A stretch of DNA of 18,860 nucleotides from Bacillota bacterium. Lineage in GTDB: Bacteria; Bacillota; Clostridia; Acetivibrionales; DSM-1351. Of the stretch, positions 6,626-14,594 are shown in pieces (positions within the stretch are counted from its first letter, which is position 1; every line of letters starts with the position of its first letter). The stretch is taken from NCBI GenBank assembly GCA_023426005.1, contig JAFABO010000232.1:1-18860 (forward strand). Reading direction: 5' to 3'. The notes under the pieces are model-generated. The model was not told the DNA's origin. It made no database searches and saw only the letters and a program-made list of their open reading frames with translations. Both the position numbers and the translations under genes were made by a program.

Positions 6626-7475
6626 TGTATCAATACATAGTAATTTAAAAACTAAAAAAGTTATGGCAAAGATAATAATTTATGTTTTATTGATTGTTTT
6701 ATCCTGCATTTTTCTATTGCCTTTTGCCTGGATGCTCCTGACCTCCTTTAAAAGCTTTCAGGAGATATACCAGTATCCGCCTACGATATTACCTTCGGAA
6801 GCAGTGTTTGACAATTATTATCTTGCAGTGACCAAGATGCCCTTTTTAAGGTATTTGTCCAACACGGTCGTAATAACAGTGCTGAGTGTGGTTGGTACGG
6901 TCATATCATCGTCCATGGTTGCATATTCCATGTCTAAAATCAAATGGAAGGGAAGCAGATATCTTTTCCCCCTGATTATAGGAACGATGATGATCCCGAC
7001 ACAGGTTACAATGATTCCCTTGTACCTTGTTTTTTCCAAGCTCAATATGGTAGGCACAATTGTTCCGCTGGTATTACCCAAGTTCCTGGGTGATGCTTAT
7101 TATATATTTTTACTTCGCCAGTTCTTTAAGACTATTCCCGACTCATTGGTTGAGTCTGCTACAATTGACGGGGCAAAAGACTTTACAATTTTTACAAAGA
7201 TAATACTGCCCCTGTGTAAACCGGCAATGACCAGCGTGGCTATTTTTACCTTCCTGTATACCTGGTCTGATTTCATGGGCCCGTTGCTTTATTTGAACAA
7301 GGATGAGCAATATACGCTGTCTCTGGGTTTGCAGGCTTTCATGCAGTCCCACTTTGTTGAATGGGGGCCTATGATGGCTGCTTCGGCCATATTTACTGTT
7401 CCTATAATTATCATATTCTTTTTTGCACAGTCATACTTTATTGAGGGTATCACCGTAACAGGCATAAAAGGTTAG
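6612..7475 (+). CDS. ABC transporter permease, MalG/UgpE type
   Basis: This 287-residue membrane protein partners the preceding permease. Six hydrophobic segments are visible, and the N-terminal signature LLPFAWMLLTSFK is usual for MalG-like proteins. The EAA loop is at about 181-200 (ESATIDGAKDFTIFTKIILP). The start at 6612 lies inside the preceding gene, with GGTGGG seven bases upstream; an in-frame ATG two codons later (6618) is an alternative. No ATP-binding subunit follows. In Firmicutes a shared MsmX/MsmK-type ATPase encoded elsewhere commonly energises such transporters, which would be expected here. Confidence 0.95.
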   Translation: MEMNNVSIHSNLKTKKVMAKIIIYVLLIVLSCIFLLPFAWMLLTSFKSFQEIYQYPPTILPSEAVFDNYYLAVTKMPFLRYLSNTVVITVLSVVGTVISSSMVAYSMSKIKWKGSRYLFPLIIGTMMIPTQVTMIPLYLVFSKLNMVGTIVPLVLPKFLGDAYYIFLLRQFFKTIPDSLVESATIDGAKDFTIFTKIILPLCKPAMTSVAIFTFLYTWSDFMGPLLYLNKDEQYTLSLGLQAFMQSHFVEWGPMMAASAIFTVPIIIIFFFAQSYFIEGITVTGIKG

Positions 7476-7544
7476 ATATGGGCTAATTGTTATAGAGCGG
7501 CAGTTTGTTGGTTTTACAAAATAAAAGTAAGCAGGGGATTTATG

Positions 7545-8240
7545 ATGAGAAAAAGAGAGATTTTAGAACGGCTGAAGAACGGCTTAATTGTATCGTGCCA
7601 GGCTTTAAGCACAGAACCCTTATATAGTCCGTTTATCATGTCAAGAATGGCGCTGGCGGCATATCAGGGAGGAGCGATGGGCATAAGAGCCAATTCTCCC
7701 GAGGATATAAAAGAAATTAAAAAAACGGTTGACCTGCCTGTGATAGGACTGTATAAGGTTGAGTATGAGGACAGTGATGTGTATATAACTCCTACCATGA
7801 AGGAAGTCGATGAGCTTATGGAAGTGGGGCCTGAAATTATTGCGTTAGATGCCACCAATAGGATCAGGCCTGGCAATCAGACGCTGCAGGAGCTGTTTTA
7901 TAAAATAAAGGAAAAATACCCCCATCAGCTTTTTATGGCCGACACTTCATGCTATGAAGAAGGTCTCAAAGCAAAAGCGCTGGGTTTTGATATTGTGGGC
8001 ACAACCATGTCAGGCTACACCGAATATACAAAGGAAGCGGAAATGCCCAACTATGAGCTTATAAAACAGTATGTTGAGACCCTGGATATTCCTGTTATTG
8101 CCGAGGGCGGCATATGGACACCTGAACAGTTAAAGGCCGCATTTGATCTGGGAGTGTGGTCGGCAGTGGTAGGAACTGCCATAACACGTCCCAGGGACAT
8201 AACCGAGCGGTTTGTCAATATGATACATAACAAGCAGTAA
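7545..8240 (+). CDS. nanE: Putative N-acetylmannosamine-6-phosphate 2-epimerase
   Basis: This 231-residue cytosolic TIM-barrel enzyme converts ManNAc-6-P to GlcNAc-6-P, the step joining ManNAc/sialate catabolism to glucosamine metabolism. NanE hallmarks present (numbered from the ATG at 7542): the N-terminal LIVSCQALSTEPLY, GIRANSPEDI, the catalytic lysine in VIGLYKVEY (K72), ALDATNR, MADTSCYEEG, GTTMSGYTEYT, and the acidic residue in IAEGGIWTPEQ (E188). The length is normal. Two ATGs stand in tandem; I chose 7545 because AGGGGA (7533-7538) is six bases from it and only three from 7542. It lies 66 bases after the permeases. Its expected kinase partner is the ROK gene at the operon's end. No sialate lyase is present, so ManNAc must come from another source (inference). 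Confidence 0.93.
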   Translation: MRKREILERLKNGLIVSCQALSTEPLYSPFIMSRMALAAYQGGAMGIRANSPEDIKEIKKTVDLPVIGLYKVEYEDSDVYITPTMKEVDELMEVGPEIIALDATNRIRPGNQTLQELFYKIKEKYPHQLFMADTSCYEEGLKAKALGFDIVGTTMSGYTEYTKEAEMPNYELIKQYVETLDIPVIAEGGIWTPEQLKAAFDLGVWSAVVGTAITRPRDITERFVNMIHNKQ

Positions 8241-8389
8241 AGCTGATATAAATTATCCCATTTCATATATTGTATTTCGGTATTTCTCTATAAAGTTGTT
8301 CAATTGGGGATTATCATATTGATATATGGTATGAAAGCTTAAAGTAAAATAAATGAAAGTAAATTTAAATGAATGGGAGGAGAATTTTT
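8241..8389. other. Largest internal gap of the operon (nanE to DUF4127 gene)
   Basis: These 149 AT-rich bases have no terminator. A short palindrome CATAT-TGAT-ATATG is present at about 8314-8327, and weak promoter-like hexamers occur (TTGGGG, then TATGGTAT). An internal promoter is possible but not convincing. The last bases carry the strong ribosome site of the next gene. Confidence 0.35.
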
Positions 8390-8392
8390 TTG
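8375..8392 (+). promoter_or_regulatory. Ribosome binding site that sets a TTG start
   Basis: GGGAGGAG (8375-8382) is separated by seven bases from TTG (8390-8392). The in-frame ATG at 8369 precedes the site and has no Shine-Dalgarno of its own (AAATTTAA before it), and it would place the ribosome site inside the coding region. The TTG codon is therefore the best initiator. Confidence 0.8.
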
Positions 8393-9943
8393 GTAAAGGT
8401 TATGTATGTTCCATTGGATGAAAGGGCTTGCAATTACTATTTTCCTCAAAGACTTGCTGAAATGACGGACAATATTGAATTGCTGGTTCCGCCCTATGAA
8501 AAGATGGGTATGCTGAAGGTTCCCGCTGATTATGAATATATATGGAATTGGATATTCGAGAATGCTCCCCGTTGTGAGTACGCCATCCTTTCGGTGGATA
8601 CTCTGGTCTATGGGAATATAGTCAATTCAAGAACTCATCACAGGTCCTGCTCCGATTGCGGGAAAACTCTGGAGCGTTTCAGAGAACTCAAAAGGAAAAA
8701 TCCGCATTTAAAGATCCATGCGTTCAATCTGGTGGCAAGAGTTGCCGGATACGATAATGCACATGAAGATCCCGATTATTGGGGTACCTGCGGCAGGGAT
8801 ATATGGCGTTACACATGCCTGATGGACAGGATAGACCGGCAAAAGGCCGACGAGGCGGAATTATCGGAGTTTGAGACGTTAAAGAATAAGATACCCCGGG
8901 AGTACCTGGCTGATTTCCTTGAAAGAAGAACTGTGGACCAATTTACAAACTTATATTGTGTGGAACTGGTAAAGGACAATATTTTTGATGTACTGACCAT
9001 TCCCAAGGATGACACTGCAGAATACGGCTATGCTGCCATAGATCAGAAGGCTGTCGCACAGAAAGTGGCTGACAGCAGGCTGATGGACAGGGTCCTGGTT
9101 TATCCGGGGGCCGATGAGGTTGGGTGTGTCCTGTTTACAAGGGTATTCAATCTTGTCAATAACTATACTCCCAGGGTATATGTGCGCTACTCGTCGGTTC
9201 TTGGCCCGCAGATCATACCCAGTTATGAGGACAGACCGCTTCATGAGAGCATAAAAGCCCAGATCACATCTCTGGGCGGGATACTTGAGGATAGCCCCAA
9301 TTGTTCCGACTGCATGCTGGCGGTGAATTCTCCCGGGAAATATATGATTGAGTCTTCCCAGCAGTTTACAAAGGATCTGACTTTCTCAAGCCATATCAAC
9401 ATTCATGAATTATTAAGATTTATTGCATATTACAGGGAGGTTTATGAAAAGCCGGTGGGTATTGCCGAAGTATCGGTTGCAAACGGCTGCGAAAATGAAT
9501 TTATGGATTACGCTTTAATATCCGGCGTACTTGACAGGGTTCAGGCAGTGGGCGGGTGGAATACGGCTCAAAATACCATTGGAGTGGTTCTGGCCAAAAT
9601 TGTTATAGCCGGCTATTACGGGTGTTTCAGCAATGACTTTGCGAACTACAGGCGGCTGGAGGAAATTAAAGTCAGGGATATTATCTGTGACTGGCTCTAT
9701 CAATCCAATGTTCTGTTTAAATTCATACTTTCAACAGGCGGAAGAATAGATCCATACCATTTAGGCATCCATTACACCGAAACCAAAGATTATTTTGAGG
9801 CCGGCCTGAAGGAGATGATAAATGAAAAATTCCAGGGTGTATATAAGAGAGCGGATATAGTATTGAAGGATTTGCGCTTCAACTGGGACGGCGTATTCTA
9901 TATGGATTTTCAGGTTGAACTAAGGGGGCTGGAACCTCAATAA
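8390..9943 (+). CDS. DUF4127 family protein, unknown function
   Basis: From the TTG start the protein has 517 residues, with no signal peptide or membrane segment, so it is cytosolic. It opens with MVKVMYVPLDERACNYYFPQ, the N-terminal signature I associate with the DUF4127 family (proteins beginning VPLDERPxN). Further conserved-looking blocks are SVDTLVYGNIVNSRTHH (68-84), VYPGADEVG, and a late block around EVSVANGCENEFMDYAL. His, Asp, Glu and Asn in these blocks suggest an enzyme active site, but no reaction is established to my knowledge. Position between NanE and an acetyltransferase implies a role in processing the imported amino sugar, for example cleavage or isomerisation. It could be a glycosidase-like enzyme; that is a guess. 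The family call is from memory of its N-terminal motif. Confidence 0.8.
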   Translation: MVKVMYVPLDERACNYYFPQRLAEMTDNIELLVPPYEKMGMLKVPADYEYIWNWIFENAPRCEYAILSVDTLVYGNIVNSRTHHRSCSDCGKTLERFRELKRKNPHLKIHAFNLVARVAGYDNAHEDPDYWGTCGRDIWRYTCLMDRIDRQKADEAELSEFETLKNKIPREYLADFLERRTVDQFTNLYCVELVKDNIFDVLTIPKDDTAEYGYAAIDQKAVAQKVADSRLMDRVLVYPGADEVGCVLFTRVFNLVNNYTPRVYVRYSSVLGPQIIPSYEDRPLHESIKAQITSLGGILEDSPNCSDCMLAVNSPGKYMIESSQQFTKDLTFSSHINIHELLRFIAYYREVYEKPVGIAEVSVANGCENEFMDYALISGVLDRVQAVGGWNTAQNTIGVVLAKIVIAGYYGCFSNDFANYRRLEEIKVRDIICDWLYQSNVLFKFILSTGGRIDPYHLGIHYTETKDYFEAGLKEMINEKFQGVYKRADIVLKDLRFNWDGVFYMDFQVELRGLEPQ

Positions 9944-9979
9944 GTACCTGAGAAGGCATCACTGATGAGGAGTGAAAAC

Positions 9980-10759
9980 ATGTATTCCAAGGCGGATATT
10001 ATCAACGACATAAAGAAACTCGGAATCGCCCCGGCAGATACCGTAATAGTCCATACATCGCTGAAAAGCATTGGGCCTCTGGAAAATGGCGCAGATACCG
10101 TTCTGGATGCTTTTTGCGAATACCTGGGCAATGGGCTGCTGGTATTGCCGGGACATACATGGGCTGGTATAAACGGGGAAAATCCTGAATTTGATGTGCT
10201 GAATACTCCTGTATGTATCGGGGTAATGCCTGAGATATTCAGGAAAAGAAAAGGAGTGTACCGTTCACTTCATCCTACGCATTCTCTTTTGGCCTGCGGA
10301 AATGACGCCAAAGAATTTGTCGGAGGCCAGGAACGGTTTGATACACCCTGTGCACCGGATTCCTGCTATGGGGAGCTGGAAAAAAGAGACGGATGGGTTG
10401 TCTTGCTGGGTGTGAATTTCATGCGCTGTACTCTGATCCACTGTATTGAAGAAATTGCCGGGGTTCCGGGCAGGCTCACCCAGGCCCGGGAGCTGCTCAA
10501 AGTCAGGGATGAATCCGGCCGGCTTCATATGGTTCCATCGAGAAGGCATCAAAATGCAAATTCCGACTATTATCAGAAAATTGAACCGGTGCTGGATCAC
10601 AAAAAGGTACTGAAAAGAGGAAAAATCGGTGCCGCCGATACCATTGCGTGCAGGGTCAGGGATTTGTTCCGTATCACCCTTGAGCTGCTGGGAAAAGATA
10701 TGGAGCTGTTCAATGATAATAAACCAGTACCGGCAGAATGGTACAAACAGGACATGTAA
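9980..10759 (+). CDS. AAC(3)-family N-acetyltransferase (probable amino-sugar acetyltransferase)
   Basis: From the chosen start the protein has 259 residues. It shows the AAC(3)/YokD family blocks: VIVHTSLKSIGPLENGADTV at the N-terminus, LLVLPGHTW, RKGVYRSLHPTHSLLACG, DTPCAPDSCYGELEKRDGWVVLLGV and HCIEE. Family members transfer acetyl from acetyl-CoA to an amine, classically the 3-amino group of aminoglycosides. Many chromosomal members have other substrates. In this operon an amino-sugar substrate, acetylated before or after kinase/epimerase action, is more plausible than antibiotic resistance (inference). The ATG at 9980-9982 is chosen because AGGAG (9968-9972) is seven bases upstream. The in-frame ATG five codons earlier (9965) lacks a ribosome site. 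It follows the DUF4127 gene by about 36 bases. Confidence 0.88.
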   Translation: MYSKADIINDIKKLGIAPADTVIVHTSLKSIGPLENGADTVLDAFCEYLGNGLLVLPGHTWAGINGENPEFDVLNTPVCIGVMPEIFRKRKGVYRSLHPTHSLLACGNDAKEFVGGQERFDTPCAPDSCYGELEKRDGWVVLLGVNFMRCTLIHCIEEIAGVPGRLTQARELLKVRDESGRLHMVPSRRHQNANSDYYQKIEPVLDHKKVLKRGKIGAADTIACRVRDLFRITLELLGKDMELFNDNKPVPAEWYKQDM

Positions 10760-10782
10760 ATAAAAAAGGATGGTGACATATT

Positions 10783-11850
10783 ATGGGTCAAAAGAAAGTG
10801 GCAATAATAGGCTGCGGTACCATTGCTGCAACACAGCATATACCTGCCTATGCAAAAAATGAGAACGCTGAGATAAAGTATTTCTGCGATACCGAGATAG
10901 AAAAGGCAGGGGCTATGGTCAGCCGATACGGAGGAACTGCAGTCGCGGACTATAGAGACATTCTGGCCGATTCGGAAATCGAGGCGGTGTCCGTTTGTGT
11001 TCCAAACAACCTGCATGCCGGGATATCCATGGATTTCTTAAGGGCGGGCAAGCATGTTCTGTGTGAAAAGCCCGCCGGCAGAACCTATGCTGAAGTTGAA
11101 ATGATGCAAAAAGCTCAGAGGGAGACGGGGAAGATTTTAAATATAGGGGTTGTAAACCGTTTCAATACTGCCGTCAACCGTATAAAAGCCCTGATAGACA
11201 GCGGTGAACTGGGAGAGCTTTATCACGTATATGGGAGTTTCCGGGCACACCGTTCCATTCCAGGGTGGGGAGGGTGGTTTACTACAAAAGAAATATCCGG
11301 CGGCGGAGTTCTTATTGATTGGGGTGTGCACTTCCTGGACCTGATCATGTACTGCTCCGGAGATCCCATACCCCGGACGGTATCGGGGAAAACCTTCAGC
11401 AAGCTGGGAAAGGATTTGAAGGAATATACATATACCGATATGTGGGCAGGGCCTCCGAAAAAAGATGGGATTTATGATGTGGAGGATTTTGTTACCGGCT
11501 TTGTAAGAACCCAGGGACCGACAATAACCTTGAACGGGGCCTGGGCGCAGAATATTAATACGACTGAGATGTACATTGACTTTATGGGTTCAAAGGCCGG
11601 AATACGCCTGAACTACGGAGGGAATTTCCAATTGTTCAGTGCCGGAGACGGAGCTTTATTGGAGATAAATCCTACTTATCAGGTAGAGCAGCCTTTTGAA
11701 AAGGAGATAGATGCTTTTCTCAAGTGCATGGATTCGGGGGAAAAGCTTCCTTCGAATATCGACTCGGTAATGGTAACTGCCAGGATAATGCAGGCACTGT
11801 ATGATTCATCGGAACAAAATAAGGAAATTTCCCTGGAGGTTGAATTATGA
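10783..11850 (+). CDS. Gfo/Idh/MocA-family NAD(P)-dependent oxidoreductase (first copy)
   Basis: This 355-residue cytosolic dehydrogenase has the normal two-domain layout. The N-terminal Rossmann fold contains the dinucleotide motif IGCGTIA (9-15), an acidic residue after the second strand (FCDTE) and the family signature CEKP (94-97). The C-terminal alpha/beta domain contains DWGVHFLDL, whose D179 and H183 match the catalytic pair. Members oxidise or reduce sugar hydroxyls, often at C3, or act in NAD-dependent glycoside cleavage. The start has AAGGATGG upstream. The stop overlaps the next start by four bases (ATGA), so it is coupled to the divergent Gfo/Idh-like gene. The substrate is unknown; an amino sugar or its glycoside is suggested by context. 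Confidence 0.93.
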   Translation: MGQKKVAIIGCGTIAATQHIPAYAKNENAEIKYFCDTEIEKAGAMVSRYGGTAVADYRDILADSEIEAVSVCVPNNLHAGISMDFLRAGKHVLCEKPAGRTYAEVEMMQKAQRETGKILNIGVVNRFNTAVNRIKALIDSGELGELYHVYGSFRAHRSIPGWGGWFTTKEISGGGVLIDWGVHFLDLIMYCSGDPIPRTVSGKTFSKLGKDLKEYTYTDMWAGPPKKDGIYDVEDFVTGFVRTQGPTITLNGAWAQNINTTEMYIDFMGSKAGIRLNYGGNFQLFSAGDGALLEINPTYQVEQPFEKEIDAFLKCMDSGEKLPSNIDSVMVTARIMQALYDSSEQNKEISLEVEL

Positions 11851-12686
11851 AGAAAATCGGATTTATAGATTACTATCTGGACGAATTTCATGCCAACCAT
11901 TATGTGGAATGGATCAGCCAGGCAACAGCAGGGAGCATGCAGGTAGCATATGCATGGGCCAAAATGGATTCACCCGGCGGAAGGACTACTGAACAATGGT
12001 GCCTGGATTATGGCGTCAAACAGCTCCGGACAGTGGAGGAACTTGTCGGGGTCAGCGATTACATAATAGTACTTTCTCCCGACAATCCCGAAATGCATGA
12101 GGAGCTGTGCAGGGTTCCGCTGCAGTCAGGAAAACCCGTTTACATTGATAAGACCTTTGCACCTGATACCGCCGCCGCCAAACGGATTTTTGCACTGGCC
12201 GACCGGTCCGGCACCCCGTGTTTCTCATCCTCGGCACTCCGGTTTGCCGAAGAATACGGTGCAATAAGCCGTGAAAGTGTAAAAAATATTTCCAGCTGGG
12301 GCCCGGGGAGCTATGAAGTATATTCAATTCATCAGATTGAACCCATTGTTTCACTTATGGGACCGGATGCAATCAGGGTAATGTACATAGGAACCCCGGA
12401 CTGGCCAGCTGTTGTAATTGAATTCAGCGGAGGACGGAGAGCGGTATTGTCCCACCACGGCTGGGAATGCCCCTTTGCCATGGCTGCCAATCTCAAGGAT
12501 GGTACCTCAAGAACCTTGCAGATCCAGTCGGATTACTATAAATACTTTATAAAGGAAATGACGGATTTCTTTCAGACCGGAAAGGTCAAGGCGGAGCATG
12601 AGGAGACAGTGGCTGTCATAGCAATCAGAGAAGCGGGCCTCAAGGCTTCCAAATTTCCGGGGGAATGGATTGCGGTAGATATATAA
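11847..12686 (+). CDS. Divergent, short Gfo/Idh/MocA-like protein
   Basis: The 279-residue protein is shorter than usual for the family (about 330-380). It keeps the overall pattern: strand-like VSDYIIVLSPDNPEMH near 69-84, then GKPVYIDKTFAPD (96-107) where the EKP motif would lie, then YSIHQIEPIVSLMG with H162 at the position of the catalytic histidine. The dinucleotide glycine motif is missing at the N-terminus, which reads MKKIGFIDYYLDEFHANHY, and the EK acid is replaced (IDK). It may therefore bind cofactor differently, act on a bound intermediate, or be a non-redox partner of the upstream enzyme, to which it is coupled by a 4-base overlap. GGAGG stands upstream of the start. The fold call is fair, the function unknown. 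Confidence 0.75.
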   Translation: MKKIGFIDYYLDEFHANHYVEWISQATAGSMQVAYAWAKMDSPGGRTTEQWCLDYGVKQLRTVEELVGVSDYIIVLSPDNPEMHEELCRVPLQSGKPVYIDKTFAPDTAAAKRIFALADRSGTPCFSSSALRFAEEYGAISRESVKNISSWGPGSYEVYSIHQIEPIVSLMGPDAIRVMYIGTPDWPAVVIEFSGGRRAVLSHHGWECPFAMAANLKDGTSRTLQIQSDYYKYFIKEMTDFFQTGKVKAEHEETVAVIAIREAGLKASKFPGEWIAVDI

Positions 12687-12706
12687 TGCGGGGAAGGTGT
12701 AATAAT

Positions 12707-13570
12707 ATGAGTGATTTTTCTATTGGAGTTATAGCGGATTCATTTTTGCTTCCGTTTGAACAGGCTGTTAAAAAAGTGCATGAGGTGGGCGCCGGCGGTG
12801 TTCAGCTTTATGCGGTCCACGGTGAGCTGTCTCCTGAAAAGCTGAATGCCGCCAAAATAGATAAAATTAAAAAGCTCCTCAGGGAAAACGCCCTTGTCAT
12901 ATCGGCTCTTTGCGGTGATCTGGGCGGACATGGTTTCAGCAGGAAGGAAGAGAACCGCGCCAGGCTTGAGAGGTCCAAGAGGATTATTGATCTGGCGGTG
13001 GAACTGGAAACAAACGTAGTTACCACCCATATCGGAGTGATTCCTGAAAACACCTCCGGGGACAGGTATAAGGTTATGCAGGAGGCCTGTAACAGTCTGG
13101 CGGAATATGCCCACTCAAAGGGGGCGTATTTTGCCATTGAAACAGGCCCTGAACCAGCAGTAATTTTAAAGGGCTTTCTGGACAGCCTCAGTTCCAGGGG
13201 GGTGGCTGTAAATCTGGACCCTGCCAACTTTGTCATGGTTACGGGGGAGGATCCTGTAAAAGCAGTGTATACCCTGAAGGATTATATTGTCCACACCCAT
13301 GCAAAAGACGGCATAATGCTTAAAAAGACCCAGCCGCAGGTTATCTATGACTTCTTTGCAGAGGGCGGAATCGGTGACCTGCGCCTGGAGGAATATTTCA
13401 GAGAGGTACCGCTTGGAACCGGAGATGTGGATTTTGACAATTATATAAATGCGCTGAGAGACATTGGATATAGAGGTTTTTTAACAATAGAACGCGAGGT
13501 CGGAAATCAACCCGAAACAGATATACGGACTGCGGTTGAATTTCTGAGAAAATATTCGGAGCATGAATAA
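12707..13570 (+). CDS. Sugar phosphate isomerase/epimerase-type TIM barrel (AP endonuclease 2 family)
   Basis: From the chosen start the protein has 287 residues. It carries the expected barrel motifs: ISALCGDLGGHGF, VVTTHIGVIPE (H108), YFAIETGP (E145), NLDPANFVM (D171), IVHTHAKD (H196, H198), the end-of-barrel LGTGDVDFDNYINALRDIGY, and LTIERE (E262). E145, D171, H198 and E262 match the divalent-metal ligands of the family. Members isomerise, epimerise, dehydrate or beta-eliminate sugars. Next to Gfo/Idh enzymes they often act on 3-keto sugars, as in the levoglucosan and C-glycoside pathways. The ATG at 12707 is chosen because GGGAAGGTG (12691-12699) is seven bases away; an upstream in-frame ATG (12665) would overlap the preceding gene. 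Its end overlaps the next gene by eight bases. Confidence 0.9.
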   Translation: MSDFSIGVIADSFLLPFEQAVKKVHEVGAGGVQLYAVHGELSPEKLNAAKIDKIKKLLRENALVISALCGDLGGHGFSRKEENRARLERSKRIIDLAVELETNVVTTHIGVIPENTSGDRYKVMQEACNSLAEYAHSKGAYFAIETGPEPAVILKGFLDSLSSRGVAVNLDPANFVMVTGEDPVKAVYTLKDYIVHTHAKDGIMLKKTQPQVIYDFFAEGGIGDLRLEEYFREVPLGTGDVDFDNYINALRDIGYRGFLTIEREVGNQPETDIRTAVEFLRKYSEHE

Positions 13571-14594
13571 AATATACCGAGTTGTATTAATTGGCTGCGG
13601 TCATATTGGACGGCAGCATATACAGGATATTTATTACCGGGACAATATAAGGATTATTGGAGTGGTCGACACTGACCCCCTGAGGGCTCAGACGTTTTAC
13701 AGAATGTTTAATCCGGACTCCTGGAGCACTGACTATCACCCATATCTAAAGCGCAATGATGTGGATATAGTAATTGTAACCACCTATGCCGGCACTCACC
13801 TTGAAATACTCAAGGAATGCCTTGCAAACGGAAAGCACGTACTCTGTGAAAAACCAATAGGAAGAACCCTGGAAGAGGGCAGGGAGTTTGTAAGGGCTGT
13901 AGGAGCATCAGACTGCAAGGTTCTCATATCACATGTCCTCAGGTACAACAAGACCTACCAGGAGGCTGCCCGGTTAATACAGGCAGGATTGATAGGGGAG
14001 CTTAAACTGATCAGGATGGTACAAAATCACCACTGCAAGGATTGGGAGAGATATAAAAAACTCTTGAGGGACTGTTCACCGGTAGTTGACTGCGGAGTAC
14101 ACTATATGGATGTAATGCAGTGGTTTAACGGCTGCCCCATCGTTCAGGCAAATGGTTTTGGCAGCAGAATCGATGCTGACTTGCCTGAGGATGATATAAA
14201 CTACGGAGTAATAAATGTAAGGCTTCAAAACGGCTGTATAGGTTATTACGAAGCGGGTTGGTCAAAACATCTCGCCTCCTGCAATACAAAGGAATTTATC
14301 GGAACAGCGGGGAGAATATCCATTGTACTGAACGCCAACAGGTGCAAGGATATTGAAGAGGGGGATCTGATTGAAATGTATCTGACTGAGGGCAATGAAT
14401 ACAAAATAGTCAACTGCCGGTCCCAATATAAAAATATGTGGGGGCAGCTGCAAAGGCTCATTGATATGATAGAAAAAAATGTTCCGGCAGTTCCGACAAT
14501 AGAAGAGGTATTCAGTGCTTTAAATATTACCCTGACTGCCGACAAACAAATCAGAGACAATTGTTTAAATAGCCGGGAGGTGATACAGGTATGA
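13563..14594 (+). CDS. Gfo/Idh/MocA-family NAD(P)-dependent oxidoreductase (second canonical copy)
   Basis: The 343-residue protein has an intact dinucleotide motif GCGHIG (11-16), an acidic residue after strand two (VVDTD), CEKP (95-98), and DCGVHYMDV with D176 and H180 as the likely catalytic residues. It differs widely from the first copy outside these motifs, so the two are unlikely to be recent duplicates and probably catalyse different steps (for example oxidation at one end of a pathway and reduction at the other). The start lies inside the preceding gene. GGAG is too close to the ATG for a good ribosome site, so initiation is probably by coupling. The stop overlaps the next start (ATGA). 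Confidence 0.93.
   Translation: MNKIYRVVLIGCGHIGRQHIQDIYYRDNIRIIGVVDTDPLRAQTFYRMFNPDSWSTDYHPYLKRNDVDIVIVTTYAGTHLEILKECLANGKHVLCEKPIGRTLEEGREFVRAVGASDCKVLISHVLRYNKTYQEAARLIQAGLIGELKLIRMVQNHHCKDWERYKKLLRDCSPVVDCGVHYMDVMQWFNGCPIVQANGFGSRIDADLPEDDINYGVINVRLQNGCIGYYEAGWSKHLASCNTKEFIGTAGRISIVLNANRCKDIEEGDLIEMYLTEGNEYKIVNCRSQYKNMWGQLQRLIDMIEKNVPAVPTIEEVFSALNITLTADKQIRDNCLNSREVIQV

Noticed and set aside
8241..8389. Internal operon promoter before the DUF4127 gene
   Set aside because: Only weak hexamers at imperfect spacing could be found, so I mention the gap but call no promoter.
9980..10759. Antibiotic-resistance gene interpretation of the AAC(3)-like protein
   Set aside because: No mobile element, resistance neighbour or separate promoter is present, and its tight operon placement argues for a metabolic role.
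14246..14560. 104-codon minus-strand frame opposite the second canonical Gfo/Idh gene
   Set aside because: Antisense shadow of a conserved gene, with no initiation signals.
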